NCBI GenBank assembly: GCA_015478945.1
Contig: JABUQX010038871.1
Location: 1 to 39,584 of the forward strand
Source of the DNA: Trachelipus rathkii
Taxonomy: Eukaryota; Arthropoda; Malacostraca; Isopoda; Trachelipodidae
Reading direction: 5' to 3'
DNA: 39,584 nt
Position 1 is the stretch's first letter. Each line of letters opens with the position of its first letter. Shown one piece after another: positions 11,944 to 23,596 of this stretch. The position numbers and the translations under genes are program-made. The notes beneath the pieces were generated by a model. It saw only the letters and a program-made list of their open reading frames with translations. It did no database searches and had not been told where the DNA came from.

Positions 11944-12790
11944 CGAAGCTGGATTACTGATGTATGGTATAGGGGGAAAATTTCCCCAACTTTATTTCAC
12001 TTGTCAGATCCTATCCAAAATGAGGTAATCCGTATTTCCACGGGAGCCTTTCGATCATCCCCAAAGGTGAGCCTCGAAGGAGAGTTTAATTTGATGACAC
12101 TTTTCCTCCACAGAGAATATTGTTATGAGCACAAGTTAATTTCGCTCTGCAAATAAGTGTTTTTTCTTTTCTTTTATGATGATAACACACCTTGGCTATT
12201 CTTAGCTCCCTCCATTTGCCTCGTCCTGACCACGCTATCAAATCCAACCATCCTATCGCTTTATTAAAGGCATATGACATATCCCATTATGTAACTCAGG
12301 GATTCCGTAACAGTGTTAACTGACGGATCTAAAACAAAAATTGGTGTAGGTGCTTCTGTAGTTTTTCCTGATAGAAACCTCTCCATTAATCATGCTTCGA
12401 TTTTCACCGCAGAACTATTAGCTATAATGATCGCCCTCTCTCGAATCTTAATTCGTAATCAATTAAGACCATCGTTGTTATATATTCAAATTTGCTTAGT
12501 GCCCTTTAGTCACTCAAAGCCCTACTCTGAAACACAATGACATCCGCCGTACAGCAATTTCTTTGGTTACTCCACTTCTGTAAAAACCAAACCCCTCTCT
12601 GTTGGACCCCCTCTCATGTAGGGGTGACTGGCAATGAAACTGCAGACAGGGAGTTCCAGAGTCTTCTCTTTCCGTAGCTGTGCTCGGTAATGTTCCAGTT
12701 ATTCAACAGGCCGGTCTTATAGACTGATGCGCGCTATACTTTAGCAGGGCTCTCAAGTCTTCTTGCAAGAGGTTCGGCGGGGCGAGGAGA
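11941..12790 (+). pseudogene. LINE C-terminal fragment with RNase H domain
   Basis: The tail of a non-LTR retrotransposon Pol in several frames. 11990-12110 reads DPIQNEVIRISTGAFRSSPK, the post-RT block found in Jockey/I-like LINEs. After a degraded stretch, 12313-12540 reads LTDGSKTKIGVGASVVFP and later IFTAELLAIMIALSRIL. The first is the RNase H TDGS strand with its first catalytic Asp; the second carries the catalytic Glu (TAEL). Another frame at 12550-12650 gives CWTPSHVGVTGNETADRE, the RNase H SHVG..GNE.AD block. At least two frameshifts separate these pieces. The upstream RT catalytic core is absent, as expected for a 5'-truncated copy abutting a TA tract. Confidence 0.88.
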
Positions 12791-13779
12791 AGTAAATTTA
12801 AAACTTTTTTATTGTCGGTGCTAATGATGGTTTTTTGGTTGAAGTCTAAGAGATTACGAAATAGCATTTATTTATTGTAAGTGATATAGGAGGTGGGGGG
12901 AGAGGGGGGAAGAGGGTGTGTGTTCTGTTTTAAACAAAGTTTTTCAAAAACTTTGGAGTGTCCATAGCAAAGATATTGATCTATAAGAGGCTGGATCATG
13001 TGGCATTTGGTTTTGGAGAAATGGAATGAATAATGAGTAAGTTTCTATAGTTGGAATATGAGTAGATATCTATGATACACACACATTTATGACGTGTGAT
13101 ATACTGGTATGATGATTACTACTGTATAGAATCTTAGTATCCAGGGAATGATATAAAAATAAATATTTAGGGGAATTTTTAATTTCTAGAGTCAGCTTTC
13201 AGGATAGCAGTTTCCTCCTCTGGGGATAAGGCTCCTTGAAACTTAAAAATTTGCTCAACCAATAGCTTTTTCTCGCGGCAGATATAGAAAGCAACTTTCC
13301 ACAATTACAACTATTTACCAATAAAAAAAGTTTTAAAAATATAACATTAAATCAAAGAGTTTGTATCTTTTGGTTTTGACCTAATGTCAATAAATGCCCT
13401 CAAATCAGGCTCGGAAATTAACAGATCAGGTATGCAATTGATGGAGTAAAAAAGTTTTGTATAATATTTTTAGGTTAGCTTTGATGCAACTGGTTTCTTA
13501 CATATAACAATGGAGAACTAACACATTATGCAATGTATACTCTTATTTTTCCAGTCCCAATTTATTATAGAATAAAGATTAATTTAGGAAATTAAACAGC
13601 AAATTACAACAAAAACAATACATAGTAAATGCTGTACAAAATATTCACAATGATAGCTATGTTCTATATACATTTAGTTTTAATTTATAATTAAATAGAA
13701 AAACGAATTTAAAGAAAAAAAAAAACACTATTTGTTATATATTAATTATTATTATGTTTCCTTAACTCTATTATATATT
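12791..13779. other. Spacer, nothing recognised
   Basis: AT-rich sequence with a G-rich patch at 12890-12915 and an A run near 13720. No frame with recognisable protein similarity on either strand. Confidence 0.45.
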
Positions 13780-14030
13780 ATATTATATTATAGTATATAT
13801 ATATATATATTAAATATATATAATATGTATATATAATATTATATAATATATATATATATTATAATATATTTTTGGCAGTTATCACCACAAGCTCACCGGA
13901 AAAGAAAGACGATTGTTTCTATAGGTGTAGATACTATATACGTATATATATATTATATTATATATAAATATATATATATATAATATTCTCCTCTAATCTA
14001 TATATAGTATATATATATATATATATATAA
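13780..14030. repeat. (TA)n tracts
   Basis: TA runs at about 13780-13870 and 13935-14030, separated by about 60 bp of unique sequence. The second one ends at the point where LINE reverse transcriptase similarity starts. Confidence 0.88.
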
Positions 14031-15195
14031 TGGATTTGGAAAAGGCATATGATAGAGTGCAAAGAGAATAGTTGTGGAGAACTTAAGAAAGTTATGGAAT
14101 AAATGGTTTACTATTAAAATCGGTTAAGGCAATAGCAAAGCATGTTAAGATAAACAGTAAAGAAGGGGAGTGGCTTGAAGTAGCAGTAAGTAGGAGGCAT
14201 GGTTGTGTTATGTCTCCGTTTCTGTTTAATATATTTATAGATAGCGTGGTTCCGGATTTGGATAGATTTGTGAAAGCGGTTGAAATGAATTTGCATAATG
14301 GTAATTTGGAGATCAGTGTTTTGCTATTTGCTCATGATACTGTGTGGGTTGCCGATTCAATAGAAAAATTGCGTGATTTGGTGCTTGAATTTGAAAGAGT
14401 ATACAAAGGAAAAAGATTAAAAATTAATCCTGCTGAGTAAAGTGATGGAGATAAGTCAAAAGCCTGAAGGAGATTGTTATTTTCCATCTGGGTTGAAAAT
14501 CATAAAAGTAAATGGAGGAAGTCTAGCAGAGACTACAGTTTTTAGGTACTTAGGAATAGATATTGGGGCTTTCGGAGGTATGAAAGAGGAAATTGACCAT
14601 AGGATTGCTGAGGTTGAAAGTGTTGAGTAGCCTTAGGGAATCATGGAAAAGGGAACTTTATCCAGGAAGGTGAAAATAAGATTGTTTGATTGTATATTCG
14701 TTCCAACTCTTTTGTATGGATGTGAAACGTAGGTATTAAATAATAAAATGAGAAAGGAGTTGAAGTTTTGGAAACGAAAGGTTTGCGAAATATTTGTGGA
14801 ATAGAGAGATGTGATAGAATTAGAAATTTAAAAATAACGGATGTGTCAGTACGAGAAATGTTAAATGGAAAGAGCAAATCAAGGGTTTCTAAGAGGGTGT
14901 AGACATGTGCTTAGAATGAATGATGATAGATTGGCAAAAGTTTTTATGTCCGAAGTGATTGGCAATAGGAGAAGGGGCAAACCCAAATGGAGGTGGGTCG
15001 ATGAGGTAAAGGAGCTATTAAGAGCAAAAGGGATTAGTAAGGAGGAATGTAAGAGATTAACAAAGTAATAAGAGCGCTGGGAGGGAGGGTCGAAAAAGAA
15101 TGACGAGAGAGCCCGATGTAAATTAACCTTGGTAAAGGAAGGGAAAATGTGGAGGGGAAAAAATAAATAAAAAGAAAATAATGTACTTTTTGCAG
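14031..15195 (+). pseudogene. LINE reverse transcriptase, 5'-truncated and decayed
   Basis: The frame opens MDLEKAYDRV (14031 on), the conserved D-KAYD-V region of non-LTR reverse transcriptases containing the first catalytic Asp. GCVMSPFLFNIFIDSVVPDL follows (14201-14260), the RQGC-SP-LFN block with Arg-Gln changed to Arg-His. The catalytic box that normally reads F/YADD is FAHDT here (14327-14341), so one active-site Asp is replaced by His. Downstream come the FRYLGIDIG block (14540-14570) and, in another frame, CRHVLRMNDDRLAKVFMSEV and RRGKPKWRWVDEVKELLRAK (14865-15068). Several frameshifts and stops are present. The family is close to the LINE at 21055-23035. Dead copy. Confidence 0.9.
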
Positions 15196-15360
15196 TTACA
15201 GGCACCAGCCGTCAACATACTGTTACCAGAAGAGGTGGTTACATTCAGTTTATATACTATATATTTATATTAGTATAATATATATATTATATATATATAT
15301 ATATAATAATATATAATATAGGGATTAATATATTATATATATTATAAATATATTTATAAC
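15196..15360. repeat. Short spacer and (TA)n tract between two LINE fragments
   Basis: About 55 bp of unique sequence (15196-15250), then a TA tract that ends at the beginning of the next LINE fragment. Confidence 0.8.
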
Positions 15361-16030
15361 TGGTTACCTGTGTAGTGAGACTATGGTCTGGATAAAGTAT
15401 GAGATTTAAAGTTCAATGTGATCTCAGGATGGGACAATCTTTAGGGGCGTGCTAGTGTGAGAAGAATTAAATAAAATGAGGAATGAACGTATTAGAGTTG
15501 TGTGTGTGAAGAAAGGGTTAAACGAGAGAATAAATCCGTTAATGTTTGAGATGGTTTGGTCATGCTGGAAAGGATTAAATGGTAGTCGGTTTGGTTTAAT
15601 GCGGATGTATAGGGGGAGGTGTTTGGGAGCGACCGGCTGGGAGACCGAGAATAGAGTGGATCGAGTTCGTAACGAATGTTTGTAGAAGTAGGAAATGAAG
15701 AGTTTTGACCAGAAGGCGGAGATATAATAGGTGCATAATAGGAGAGAAGGTGGCGGGGTTTTGTGGAGGGGGTATGGTTGTGGCCACCTGGCCAGGGATG
15801 AACCTACACTGACGATCTTAACCATAGTGCGGGTTGTTGCTGTCCATGAGCTTCTAAGGTGATTTTTTGACTGCGACGAGTGATTTCTTACTAATTAATG
15901 GTAAGAGGGAGAGGTTGAGGCTGGGCTTTCTTTCGAAATTTTGTCATATTCTTATGTGTTTCCTTTGTTCTGACTGCATGTTACGCACCTACCCCCATCT
16001 TGGGGAAAAAAAGGTAGATGAAAATGAATA
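15361..16030 (+). pseudogene. LINE 3'-end fragment (family A) with 3' UTR
   Basis: The last part of a non-LTR Pol plus its 3' end. Residues RNERIRVVCVKKGLNERINP (from 15479) and later frames reading MFEMVW..WKGLNGSRF and GATGWETENRVDRVRNECL match the region after the thumb that ends in a VGRPRKRW-like block. 15760-16030 is a non-coding tail. It shares AACCAT..CATGAAGCTCTAGGGTGATTTTTT-type sequence with 36490-36712 and TTACGCACCT..CCC.TCTTGGGG sequence with the complement of 21055-21120. The tail runs straight into a TA tract at 16030. 5'-truncated and frame-broken. Confidence 0.87.
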
Positions 16031-16074
16031 TAATATATATTATATATATATATATTATACTATAATATATATAT

Positions 16075-16138
<64 letters not shown>
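16030..16138. repeat. (TA)n tract at LINE 3' end
   Basis: Begins directly after GATGAAAATGAATATAA at the end of the LINE fragment. It therefore probably descends from the LINE's own 3' tail. Confidence 0.85.
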
Positions 16139-16139
<1 letters not shown>

Positions 16140-16635
16140 TAAATGTAACCCACCTGTTTTGGTTATGTAAAAATAGCCCACTCTGTATCTCAGTATATAT
16201 GAGGCGTAGAACCAAAAAATTTGGTGCACCTATTAATCCCATCGAGTATGAGTGAAAAAAGGTGTTATAATATTTTTGATAGTTGATTTTTTTGATTTTG
16301 GGAGAATTTTTTAAATAATTCAAACAATTTAAATTAGTTAACCAGTTTTGTCGATTCTTGCAGCAATGCTGGCATTAATGAACTGTGTAAATATTATGTT
16401 AATATTTATTAAAGTTAGTGTTAGTCCATCTTTCATTACTCATCCACAGCATAAATTTCACGAATTGTTTATGCAACCCTTACAACACACAGCATACCTT
16501 TCGCAAAGTGAACTCAAATAAGCCCACTGTGTTGATAAAAAATAGCCCACTTGCCAAATTAATTGAAAATCGTGCAATGGTTATAATGCGCTATAGCTCT
16601 AACAACAGTCTGTATGTTTCTTTAATCTTTTAGTC

Positions 16636-16884
16636 GTGGGGTCTAAAAAAAAAAAAAACAGTAATGTTAAGAAAACCCAAAGAGTGCAGAAATGTTATGC
16701 AAAGAATAGTACCCACATAAAACTGTTAGCTAGGGAATTGTGCGATGAGCCTCACGAACGTACATTGAAAGTAGCTTCAGTGGATGAATTCAGATATGAA
16801 AACACGACTCATGAAAGTAGTCTTGGAAAATGGGAAAGTAGCTCAAGAATAGTAGTAGTTGAGTGGACGTCAACGGGAAAATGA
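16636..16884 (+). CDS. Short open frame leading into repeat array, doubtful
   Basis: An 82-codon frame rich in Lys and Ser that begins MGSKKKK and ends inside the GAAAGTAGCTC repeat array. I recognise no domain. The C-terminal third (SLGKWESSSR) is simply translation of the array. Codons preceding the array show no sign of splicing or conservation that I can judge, so I regard it as a probable chance frame within the element. Confidence 0.15.
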   Translation: MGSKKKKNSNVKKTQRVQKCYAKNSTHIKLLARELCDEPHERTLKVASVDEFRYENTTHESSLGKWESSSRIVVVEWTSTGK

Positions 16885-17720
16885 TCAGAAGGTTACATTG
16901 AGCTTCACTCAGGAACGTACTGAAAACAGCTAGAAGCAATTGAAGTAGCTGGAAGACTGGAAAGTAGCGTTCAGGAAAAGTAGTTGAAGTGATGTAACTT
17001 CATACTGAAACGCTCAGGAAAATACATGAGACACTCAAGAATGTACATGAAAATAGCTAAAAGCATTGAAAGTAGCTGGAAACATGGAAAGTAGTTCAGG
17101 ACAGTAGTAGCTGAAGTGATGATGTCCAATACGGAAAGATGCTCAGGAAGGGTATGAGCACCTCAGGAACATTCTATGAAAAGCAGCTAGAAGATTGAAA
17201 GTAGCTTGGTAAAGTAGATAGAAGCATTAGAGTAGCTTGAAAGTAGCTTGGTAAACATGGAAAGTAGCTCAGGAAAGTAGCGGAGTGATGACGTCATAAA
17301 AAAAGGCTCAGGGAAGTAGCTGAGTGATAGGAACTCAGGAAAAAAGCTAGAAGCATTGAAAGTAGCTGAAAACATGGAATAGTAGCTAAGTGAATGAATA
17401 TATGAAAACGCTCAAGGATACGTAATGAAAGTAGAAAGCTTGGAAAGTAGCTGAGTGATGATGTCAATAGTATTGAAGGATAGAACATAGGGTGGAAGGG
17501 GTGGCAGTGGGTTAAAAAATCTCATGAAAGTACATAAGCACAGGAACATACATGAAAGTAGCTGAGCCTACAAACAGTACATGAGAGATGACATGCAATA
17601 GTCTAAGAAGGCAAAATGGACATCATATCGAAAAACAGCTCAGGAATATACAGTGAAATATAGAAAGTATCTGGAAGTACGCTCAGGAAAAGTAGGTCCC
17701 AGCATTGGAAGTGACCCCGA
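16740..17720 (+). repeat. Variable tandem array of GAAAGTAGCTCAGGAA-type units
   Basis: About 1 kb built from two short words, GAAAGTAGCT and GCTCAGGAA-GTA, in many variants. A longer frame recurs: AGCTAGAAGCATTGAAAGTAGCTGG near 16929, 17056, 17178 and 17347 (spacing about 120-170 bp). Each is followed by a CATGGAAAGTAGCTCAGGA word and then GTGATGACGTCA-like sequence. Copies differ by small indels, so the array is degenerate. No coding function is apparent. Confidence 0.85.
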
Positions 17721-17799
17721 ACGCAGATGGGGTGCTAGAAGGTAAAAGACATCAAAAAGTCTGCAATGCAATTAGACCAGCTCAACAACATACATAATC

Positions 17800-18110
17800 T
17801 GTGTATTTTTAAGGTAATTAAAATTTTGATTTTCTTATTTTAAATTGATGTTTTTTTTTTTTTCTTTATTTCATTATATGTTTAATTGAAAATTACGTGT
17901 AACATAGTTCTAATAACTAATAACAGCATATTGCCTCTAGAGAGGGTTTTTGGGATGGGTTTATTTTTGTCATACAAGTGGGTTACATTTGCAAACGGCG
18001 GGGTTATCTGTTTTTTTGGTCTAAGTAGATTAAATAGTTTTAAAGCCCAAGATAATTTTTTTTTACTGGGTTATATAGCCTAGGCCTAGCCGTTATATAA
18101 GAAATGATTA
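17800..18110. other. AT-rich right arm of the element
   Basis: Non-coding sequence with poly-T runs. An open frame at 17886-18083 (65 codons) is not recognisable. It contains the inward word complementary to AAATGTAACCCAC noted for the element ends. Confidence 0.4.
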
Positions 18111-18191
18111 TAATGAGTAAGATATGTAAAATAATTTAATAGTTATAGTCGAAAATATGAAAAATGGGTTATTTTTAGGTTTACGCCACTG

Positions 18192-18192
18192 A

Positions 18193-18230
<38 letters not shown>

Positions 18231-18285
18231 ATTCTATCTATATATAATATATTCTATAATAGATATATATATATATAGTATCAGA
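18192..18285. repeat. (TA)n tract
   Basis: TA run directly outside the CGCCACTG terminus, with a few C substitutions. Confidence 0.85.
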
Positions 18286-18299
18286 TACTTGTATTTTAT

Positions 18300-20130
18300 T
18301 ATAAACTTGTATCTGCCTCAAATCGAAAGCAAAAAAAATTCGCTTCGTTGAATTCCAAAACCTTGCAGCTTTGCAGCCCTGATAATAACTAAGTTGTTTT
18401 TCGTATAATTGTTGACTATGTTAGTAATGCAACCTTTTATTTGGGTCTCTGTTACTTCTTTCTCAGTAACCAAATTGTTCAATTCTGAATGATTTTTCAT
18501 TACAGCTCTTATTGTTTCTAGCTTTGGGATCCGACCAACGATAATTATGTGTGCAAAAGCTTTTTCAATAATAAGTGCTTCGCTCTTTGAAAATTTTGGT
18601 CTTCCTCTCCTCTTTTCTTCAGTTTCCAAAGTAATGATTTTTATGTTCCATTTCAGGGTCTGCAGATGTAGGCAATTCTGTGAACATGTCTAAACTAACA
18701 TTGTTCCAATCATTTATGATTAGAAATTGGACATTCATAATGGCATTTACAGCATATTAGATTGGAGTACTTTGTGGTGAAAAAACTTCTCTAGAACACA
18801 CTTTCTTAATCCGTATTTTACTTGGTTAATAAAGTCAGACATTTCCTTACTTTCTTTTCCTTTTGCTTTCCTTCTAAAAATCTGGTGAGCTGTGCTTTTA
18901 GTATGTTTCCAATGATCTGCCGTTGAATCCACTTTTTATGGATACTCTTCATGGCCTCGAATCGTCATCACATGACGTAGATTTGTTGCAATCAATTCCG
19001 ATTTATTTCACATTTTCTCCAAACTTTTCTAATCCCACGGTTAACTACAGCAGGTGAAAGTTTACCACCTTTGCTTGTCACAAATACAAAATTTGTAACA
19101 GTTGAATCTTCCTTGGTTTTCTTCGATTCAACTATGGGATTTCTTATGTACTTGATGTACAAAGTAATTAAGAATCGCAATTCTTCTGTTAAACCAATAC
19201 TTGCATCTCCATGATTGAGTTTAGTTTCATGGTTCTGCACTTCAATAACAGAACCTGAACAACAGTTCTTGTTAAATTCTTCGAGAGTCATGTTATATAA
19301 TACACATGAACGAGCAGAATTTCTCAGAAATATTATGACTAACAAAACATTCCTTATTTCGGATTTTCTTCCTAGCGATAATATCTGTTGATTTTTTTTT
19401 TCAAATTTTATTAAGCTCAAAAGACTGTCTTCCACAAGTTTTGATGTTTGGAAATTTTCTACTTCTTCTACTGGAATATCTTCATAATTTGATGGAGCAA
19501 CTTTATCTGTGGAATGCTCTGCGCCATTTATTCAATTCATCAAGAAGATGGTCGAGCGTAGAAGGGTTCCACAATTTTAGTCTTTTTAAGTATTTTACAT
19601 AAGTAATGAAAGAACTTGTATATGTTACTAAGCTACTGGGTGTTAAAATCTTCAATCTTTCAAGTTTTAGAAAATAATCCTCCAATTTGTCACAAGTGTC
19701 AGTTTCTAACAGATTTTCTACCGACGTAATATTCGTCTCTGATAATATTTGTCTTACTTTTGAAGATGTGATCTTAACTGATTTTTATCCTTTTTCGTTC
19801 CGCTTTTTAAGCCTCTAGGTACTTCTTAAGCATTACAAATTGTTCCTGACCGAAGGGTGTAGTTTCAATCTTTCTTACATTATGTGTCTCGGATCCATGT
19901 GAATTATTTTCAGTCACTTTTTGTGTCTTGATATATTGCATATACATAGGATCGGTATATGTCAATTTATGTTTTTTCTTAAAATGATCGTCTAATCGAG
20001 AATACGGTTGCACTAATGCACATTCTTTAAATGGGCAAGGGCGAGGATTTCCTTTCACCTTTAATGTTTCTTTCCTCTGGGCTAAGTGAAATAAACTTAA
20101 AGGCTTTGATCTTTCCAATTATGTATTGTT
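18300..20130 (-). pseudogene. Decayed Crypton-like tyrosine recombinase
   Basis: Read on the minus strand from 20118 downward. MERSKPLSLFHLAQRKE is followed by CPFKECALVQPYSRLDDHFK, a C2H2-like finger near residues 25-50 (Cys, Cys, His, His visible). The piece 19503-19685 (EDYFLKLERLKILTPSSLVTY) resembles an N-terminal core-binding segment. The piece 18992-19435 (147 aa) is the phage-integrase-fold catalytic domain: FLRNSARSCVLYNMTLEEF carries the first catalytic Arg, and NHETKLNHGDASIGLTEEL and FVFVTSKGGKLSPAVVNRGI follow. In the next frame, ATNLRHVMTI and DHWKHTKSTAHQIFRR (18870-18990) fit the late Arg/His motifs. The C-terminal piece 18318-18629 (RRGRPKFSKSEALIIEKAF) fits the domain that follows in this family. 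At least three frame breaks make it non-functional. The order finger, YR domain, C-terminal domain matches Crypton-type elements. Exact clade is not settled. Confidence 0.78.
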
Positions 20131-20935
20131 CTGAGGATGTCGCGGAAGGCTTGATGACTCTTGTTTCGCGAGTAAGGACATTTTTAGCCGTTGCAGATGA
20201 AAACACCAGCCGTTTTCTGAAATTTTATGTATATAATTTAATATATATAGTAATATAATATATATATATGTATATAAGTAATATATATATAAATAGACTA
20301 GGAGGAGATTAGAGGGAGTAAGAAAATATAATTAGATTGATTTTTATTTTCAGTCTTGTGCAGGATATCCTTCTAACTACGAGAGCGAAATGACTACCGT
20401 TTTTTGGAAGACAATTCTACACGATATTTTAGTTACATGATAAGAATTAATTTGATTAGTTTTTATTCAATTAGATTTTACATATTTTTTTTTTTTTTCA
20501 GTGAATATAATCAAAAAAATTAATTGATCTCAGATGTACTTTTTTAGTAATAAAAATATGATAAACAGTAGATAAAAGTTATGAAATGTGCAAAAATTAG
20601 ATATTTGACTATAAAGGAATAACAAAGTTAAACAAAGAGGAAAAATATTTTTTAAGATTATTGACATTGTTTTCTTATGACTTAAAAGGAAAGTAAATAT
20701 TTTTTTTTTATAATTCTTTCTTATATCTGCAAAAGATGAGAGGTAGTAGGGCCCTTCACCGATCTAGTGATTTTGTAATTTATATAAAAGGATTTTGTAT
20801 AGATGTTAGTATTAATTTCTTCAATAAATTATTTTATAATCGTCAAACGAATACAGAACTCAGTGTTAAATCAAAGTAAGTTTCATTTATTTTTCATAGT
20901 TATTTGTATTATTAGAAGGTTTCATCAATTTAATA
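20131..20935. other. Spacer with short TA tract
   Basis: 20131-20235 lies upstream of the recombinase and may be its 5' flank. A TA tract occupies about 20236-20290. The remainder is AT-rich with poly-T runs near 20485 and 20700 and has no recognisable gene. Confidence 0.45.
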
Positions 20936-21054
20936 TATATAAAATATATATATCTATACGGGCAGAATATTATATGAAATATATATATATTATAATATAT
21001 TATATATATATAATATATAACTATTAGTATATAATTATTATTATATATATTAAT
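20936..21054. repeat. (TA)n tract at LINE 3' end
   Basis: Read on the minus strand, the LINE tail (GGAAGATAAAGAAAAAAGAAATATATG) leads straight into this TA tract. This is the same arrangement as at 16030 and 36700. Confidence 0.85.
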
Positions 21055-23035
21055 ACATATATTTCTTTTTTCTTTATCTTCCTTTCTATTTTCCCAAGAA
21101 TGGAGTAAGGTGCGTGACGAGCATGCGGAAAATGAAATCAGTAGAAGAACATGAAACATAGAGTCGTATAAAGAAAGCCACAAGCCTACCGCCCCTTCAG
21201 GATTACCATTATTACTGAGAAACGTCGTCGGCAGTCAGAAAATGCACCCTAAATGGCTTCATGGGACGTGGACCCCTACTATGGTAAGACGATGTCCAAT
21301 GTAAGGGTTCATCCTTTGGCGCAGTGGGCCACACGCAATACCCCCTCACGAATCCCCGCGGCATTCATCCTGTATAAGCACTTCTCCTCGTCGCCTGTCC
21401 CTTTCTTTTCATTTGTCCATGTCTCCTTGGTCGTCCACTGCCCGCAAGTACTATCTTACTCGGGCGTGCTCTACCAAATCGTTGTTTTTAGAATTTTACT
21501 TAAATATAAGTCTAAAAACAAACTCACATTTCTCACCACTTCAAACATTCGGTTTTTTACTGACCATATCCACTTTTTTTTTCGGCTCCCTACTGGGTCG
21601 GTTCCCAACAACCTCGCACTATACATTGCGCTTCACAAGCGACTATGCATGTCATCTTTTCCATATGACCAAACATCTCAACATACTTTTCATTCATTCT
21701 CTCATTTACCCCTTTTCTTCACGCCACCACACAAACTCTCTAATAAGTTCATTCTCATTTATCAATTCTTCTCACACTTAGCCACCCTAAGATTGTCCAT
21801 CTGAACACATTGAACTTTGATCTATACTTCTTATCCAGATCATAGTCTCACTACTTACATTAACACAGGTACAACATACCCTATGTAAGACCCTAGCACA
21901 ACTCAAGACATGCAGTCCCTTTAACATTCCACGATTTAAATTTGCACCAGCACCTTTACCTGCCATTTAAAACAACTTTCCTACTAACAACTCTGATGTC
22001 CGTTCCTTCTCACCAACTATACGCGACTAGATATTTTAAACTCAGACACTTGTGTCCAGCTGCGTTACCTATCAACATAATCCTGAGGAGTGTCTCCCAT
22101 ATACGACAATAGTCGAGGTATGAGGGTTTAAATAGGTCCTCCTTTTTCAGCACACACCCTGCAAATCTCTCTACCAATCCTTCCAAACTCTTTTCAGATT
22201 TCGCCACACAAACCAATCATCGCATATAATAGTAGGGCACCCTCCACTCGATCTCCATTCCACCATTCCAACACATTCGCTGAATCCCAATATCGAATTC
22301 TTTCATAGACCCATCCATATACAAATTGAATAATCAGGAGACATACAATAACGCAACCCTGTCTTACGTCGTCTATTAGATTAAACAATAGACCATTTTA
22401 TTCTTACACACGCTTCACTATCATCATCATACCTTTGATTCCATTCAGAGAAGCTTACAAACAACACTATATATCACTAATACCTGCATAAAGCTTCCCT
22501 ATTAACTCTATCTTACGCCTGTTGCAAATTCAAAAAACCTAAATTACAAGATGTATTCTTCTTCTCCTCATTCTTCACATTTGTGTTAATGTAAAGATTT
22601 GATCCACATCTCTAACCACTCCAAAGCACCTTGTTCTTTCACCAATCAGTCCTTCAGTCTCGACGCACTCTTCGACGAAAATCCAGTGCTATATACCTGT
22701 CCCTACAACACTCAAATCAACTTATTATGATTCTTATTTTTTCCACTATAATATTTCTAGCACGTTCCTTTTCTCCCTTACTATATATAAGGGTCTATTG
22801 ACTGTCTCTCCAAATCCCTTGAACTATACCCTCTATGAAAACGCTTATCTATACAAATTCCAATCAATCAACTTTACATAGACTCCAACGCCTCGTCTCT
22901 TCGATCTTTCACAAGTAAGTTTATCTATACTGCAGATTTACTTATTCTTCAACTTGTTTCACTTACGCAATTACCTGTCCTCTTACTATAAACTACATCC
23001 CAAAAATACCGTTCTTCTTGCAACATCAACAGTAG
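21055..23035 (-). pseudogene. LINE reverse transcriptase (family A), 5'-truncated
   Basis: Read right to left on the minus strand in shifting frames. About 22830-22770 is the start of the RT domain (an EGI-P-DWR-like block, then YSKGEKERA). TEGLIGERTRCFG and DQIFTL lie near 22680-22590, FNLIDDVRQGCVI near 22390-22350 and KSLEGLVERFAGCVLKK near 22190-22130. The last is the block after the catalytic box. At the YADD box (about 22225) one base is missing, so the frame shifts from LLLYA into DD. VSEFK follows near 22060. The C-terminal WFGHMEKM-like stretch lies near 21650, and the 3' non-coding end is at 21055-21300. Long plus-strand frames here (21253-21804, 21413-21781) are shadows. Dead copy. 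Confidence 0.9.
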
Positions 23036-23445
23036 TTCTTTCAGACAATTGTCTTCCGGGGGGCTTTACGAGAGATTCGGGGGGCAACATAAGTAGACAT
23101 AATTTACATAAAAATAAAGGAAATTTGATATTCCTGTGTCACTTGTCAGGCTATGCTTAGGTCTTATTAGATACTTGTTTACTGAAATAGTAAATATCCG
23201 AAATATATAAACAAATCTTTAAAAACTTTTTTTGCAAAAAAAAAATAAACTAGCAAAAAAAAAATTTCCCCTAAATTTTTTGGGGTTTTGGGGGGGGAAA
23301 AATTTTATTGGGAAGTAGATAAATAAAATAACATAAAGGTACGAAAACATTATTTAGATAAATATTTATAATTAAAATATTATATATAGCCTGAACAAAT
23401 TCTTTTCAAATAAGAAAATAGATCTTTGGTAAAAACGGAAGATAA
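23036..23445. other. Spacer with homopolymer runs
   Basis: No coding similarity. Contains CCGGGGGGCTTTACG and GATTCGGGGGGCAAC near 23057-23090. It also has an odd A/T/G homopolymer patch at 23225-23305 (AAAAAAAAATTTCCCC, then TTTTTTGGGGTTTTGGGGGGGG). Confidence 0.5.
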
Positions 23446-23563
23446 TATAATATATATATATATATATATTAATATATATATATATATATATAGATATAAT
23501 AATATATATATTAATATATATGTCGTATATATATTATAATTCATATTATTATATTATACTTAT

Positions 23564-23596
<33 letters not shown>

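Larger units (their letters stand above)
16139..18191. mobile_element. Putative non-autonomous element with hAT-like right terminus
   Basis: The right edge at 18183-18191 reads ACGCCACTG and abuts a TA tract. Its complement, CAGTGGCGTAAACC, matches the terminus CAGTGGCGT of the complete hAT at 36722-37843. Inside both ends are related words. 16141-16185 reads AAATGTAACCCACCTGTTTT.., and the complement of 17944-17990 reads AAATGTAACCCACTTGTATG... The left terminus itself was not found and may be lost in the TA tract ending at 16138. The interior holds the variable repeat array at 16740-17720. No intact transposase is present. Element limits are an inference. Confidence 0.5.

Noticed and set aside
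14879..15205. Minus-strand frame of 108 codons
   Set aside because: Antisense shadow of the LINE C-terminal block (GRPK-RW region) on the plus strand.
15424..15825. Minus-strand frame of 133 codons
   Set aside because: Antisense of the LINE family A C-terminal region, with a low-complexity composition.
21253..21804. A 183-codon plus-strand frame, among the longest in the window
   Set aside because: It is antisense to the LINE 3' region. The minus strand shows ordered LINE motifs, and the plus-strand translation has no domain and is rich in Phe/Ser/His/Leu, typical of an antisense frame.
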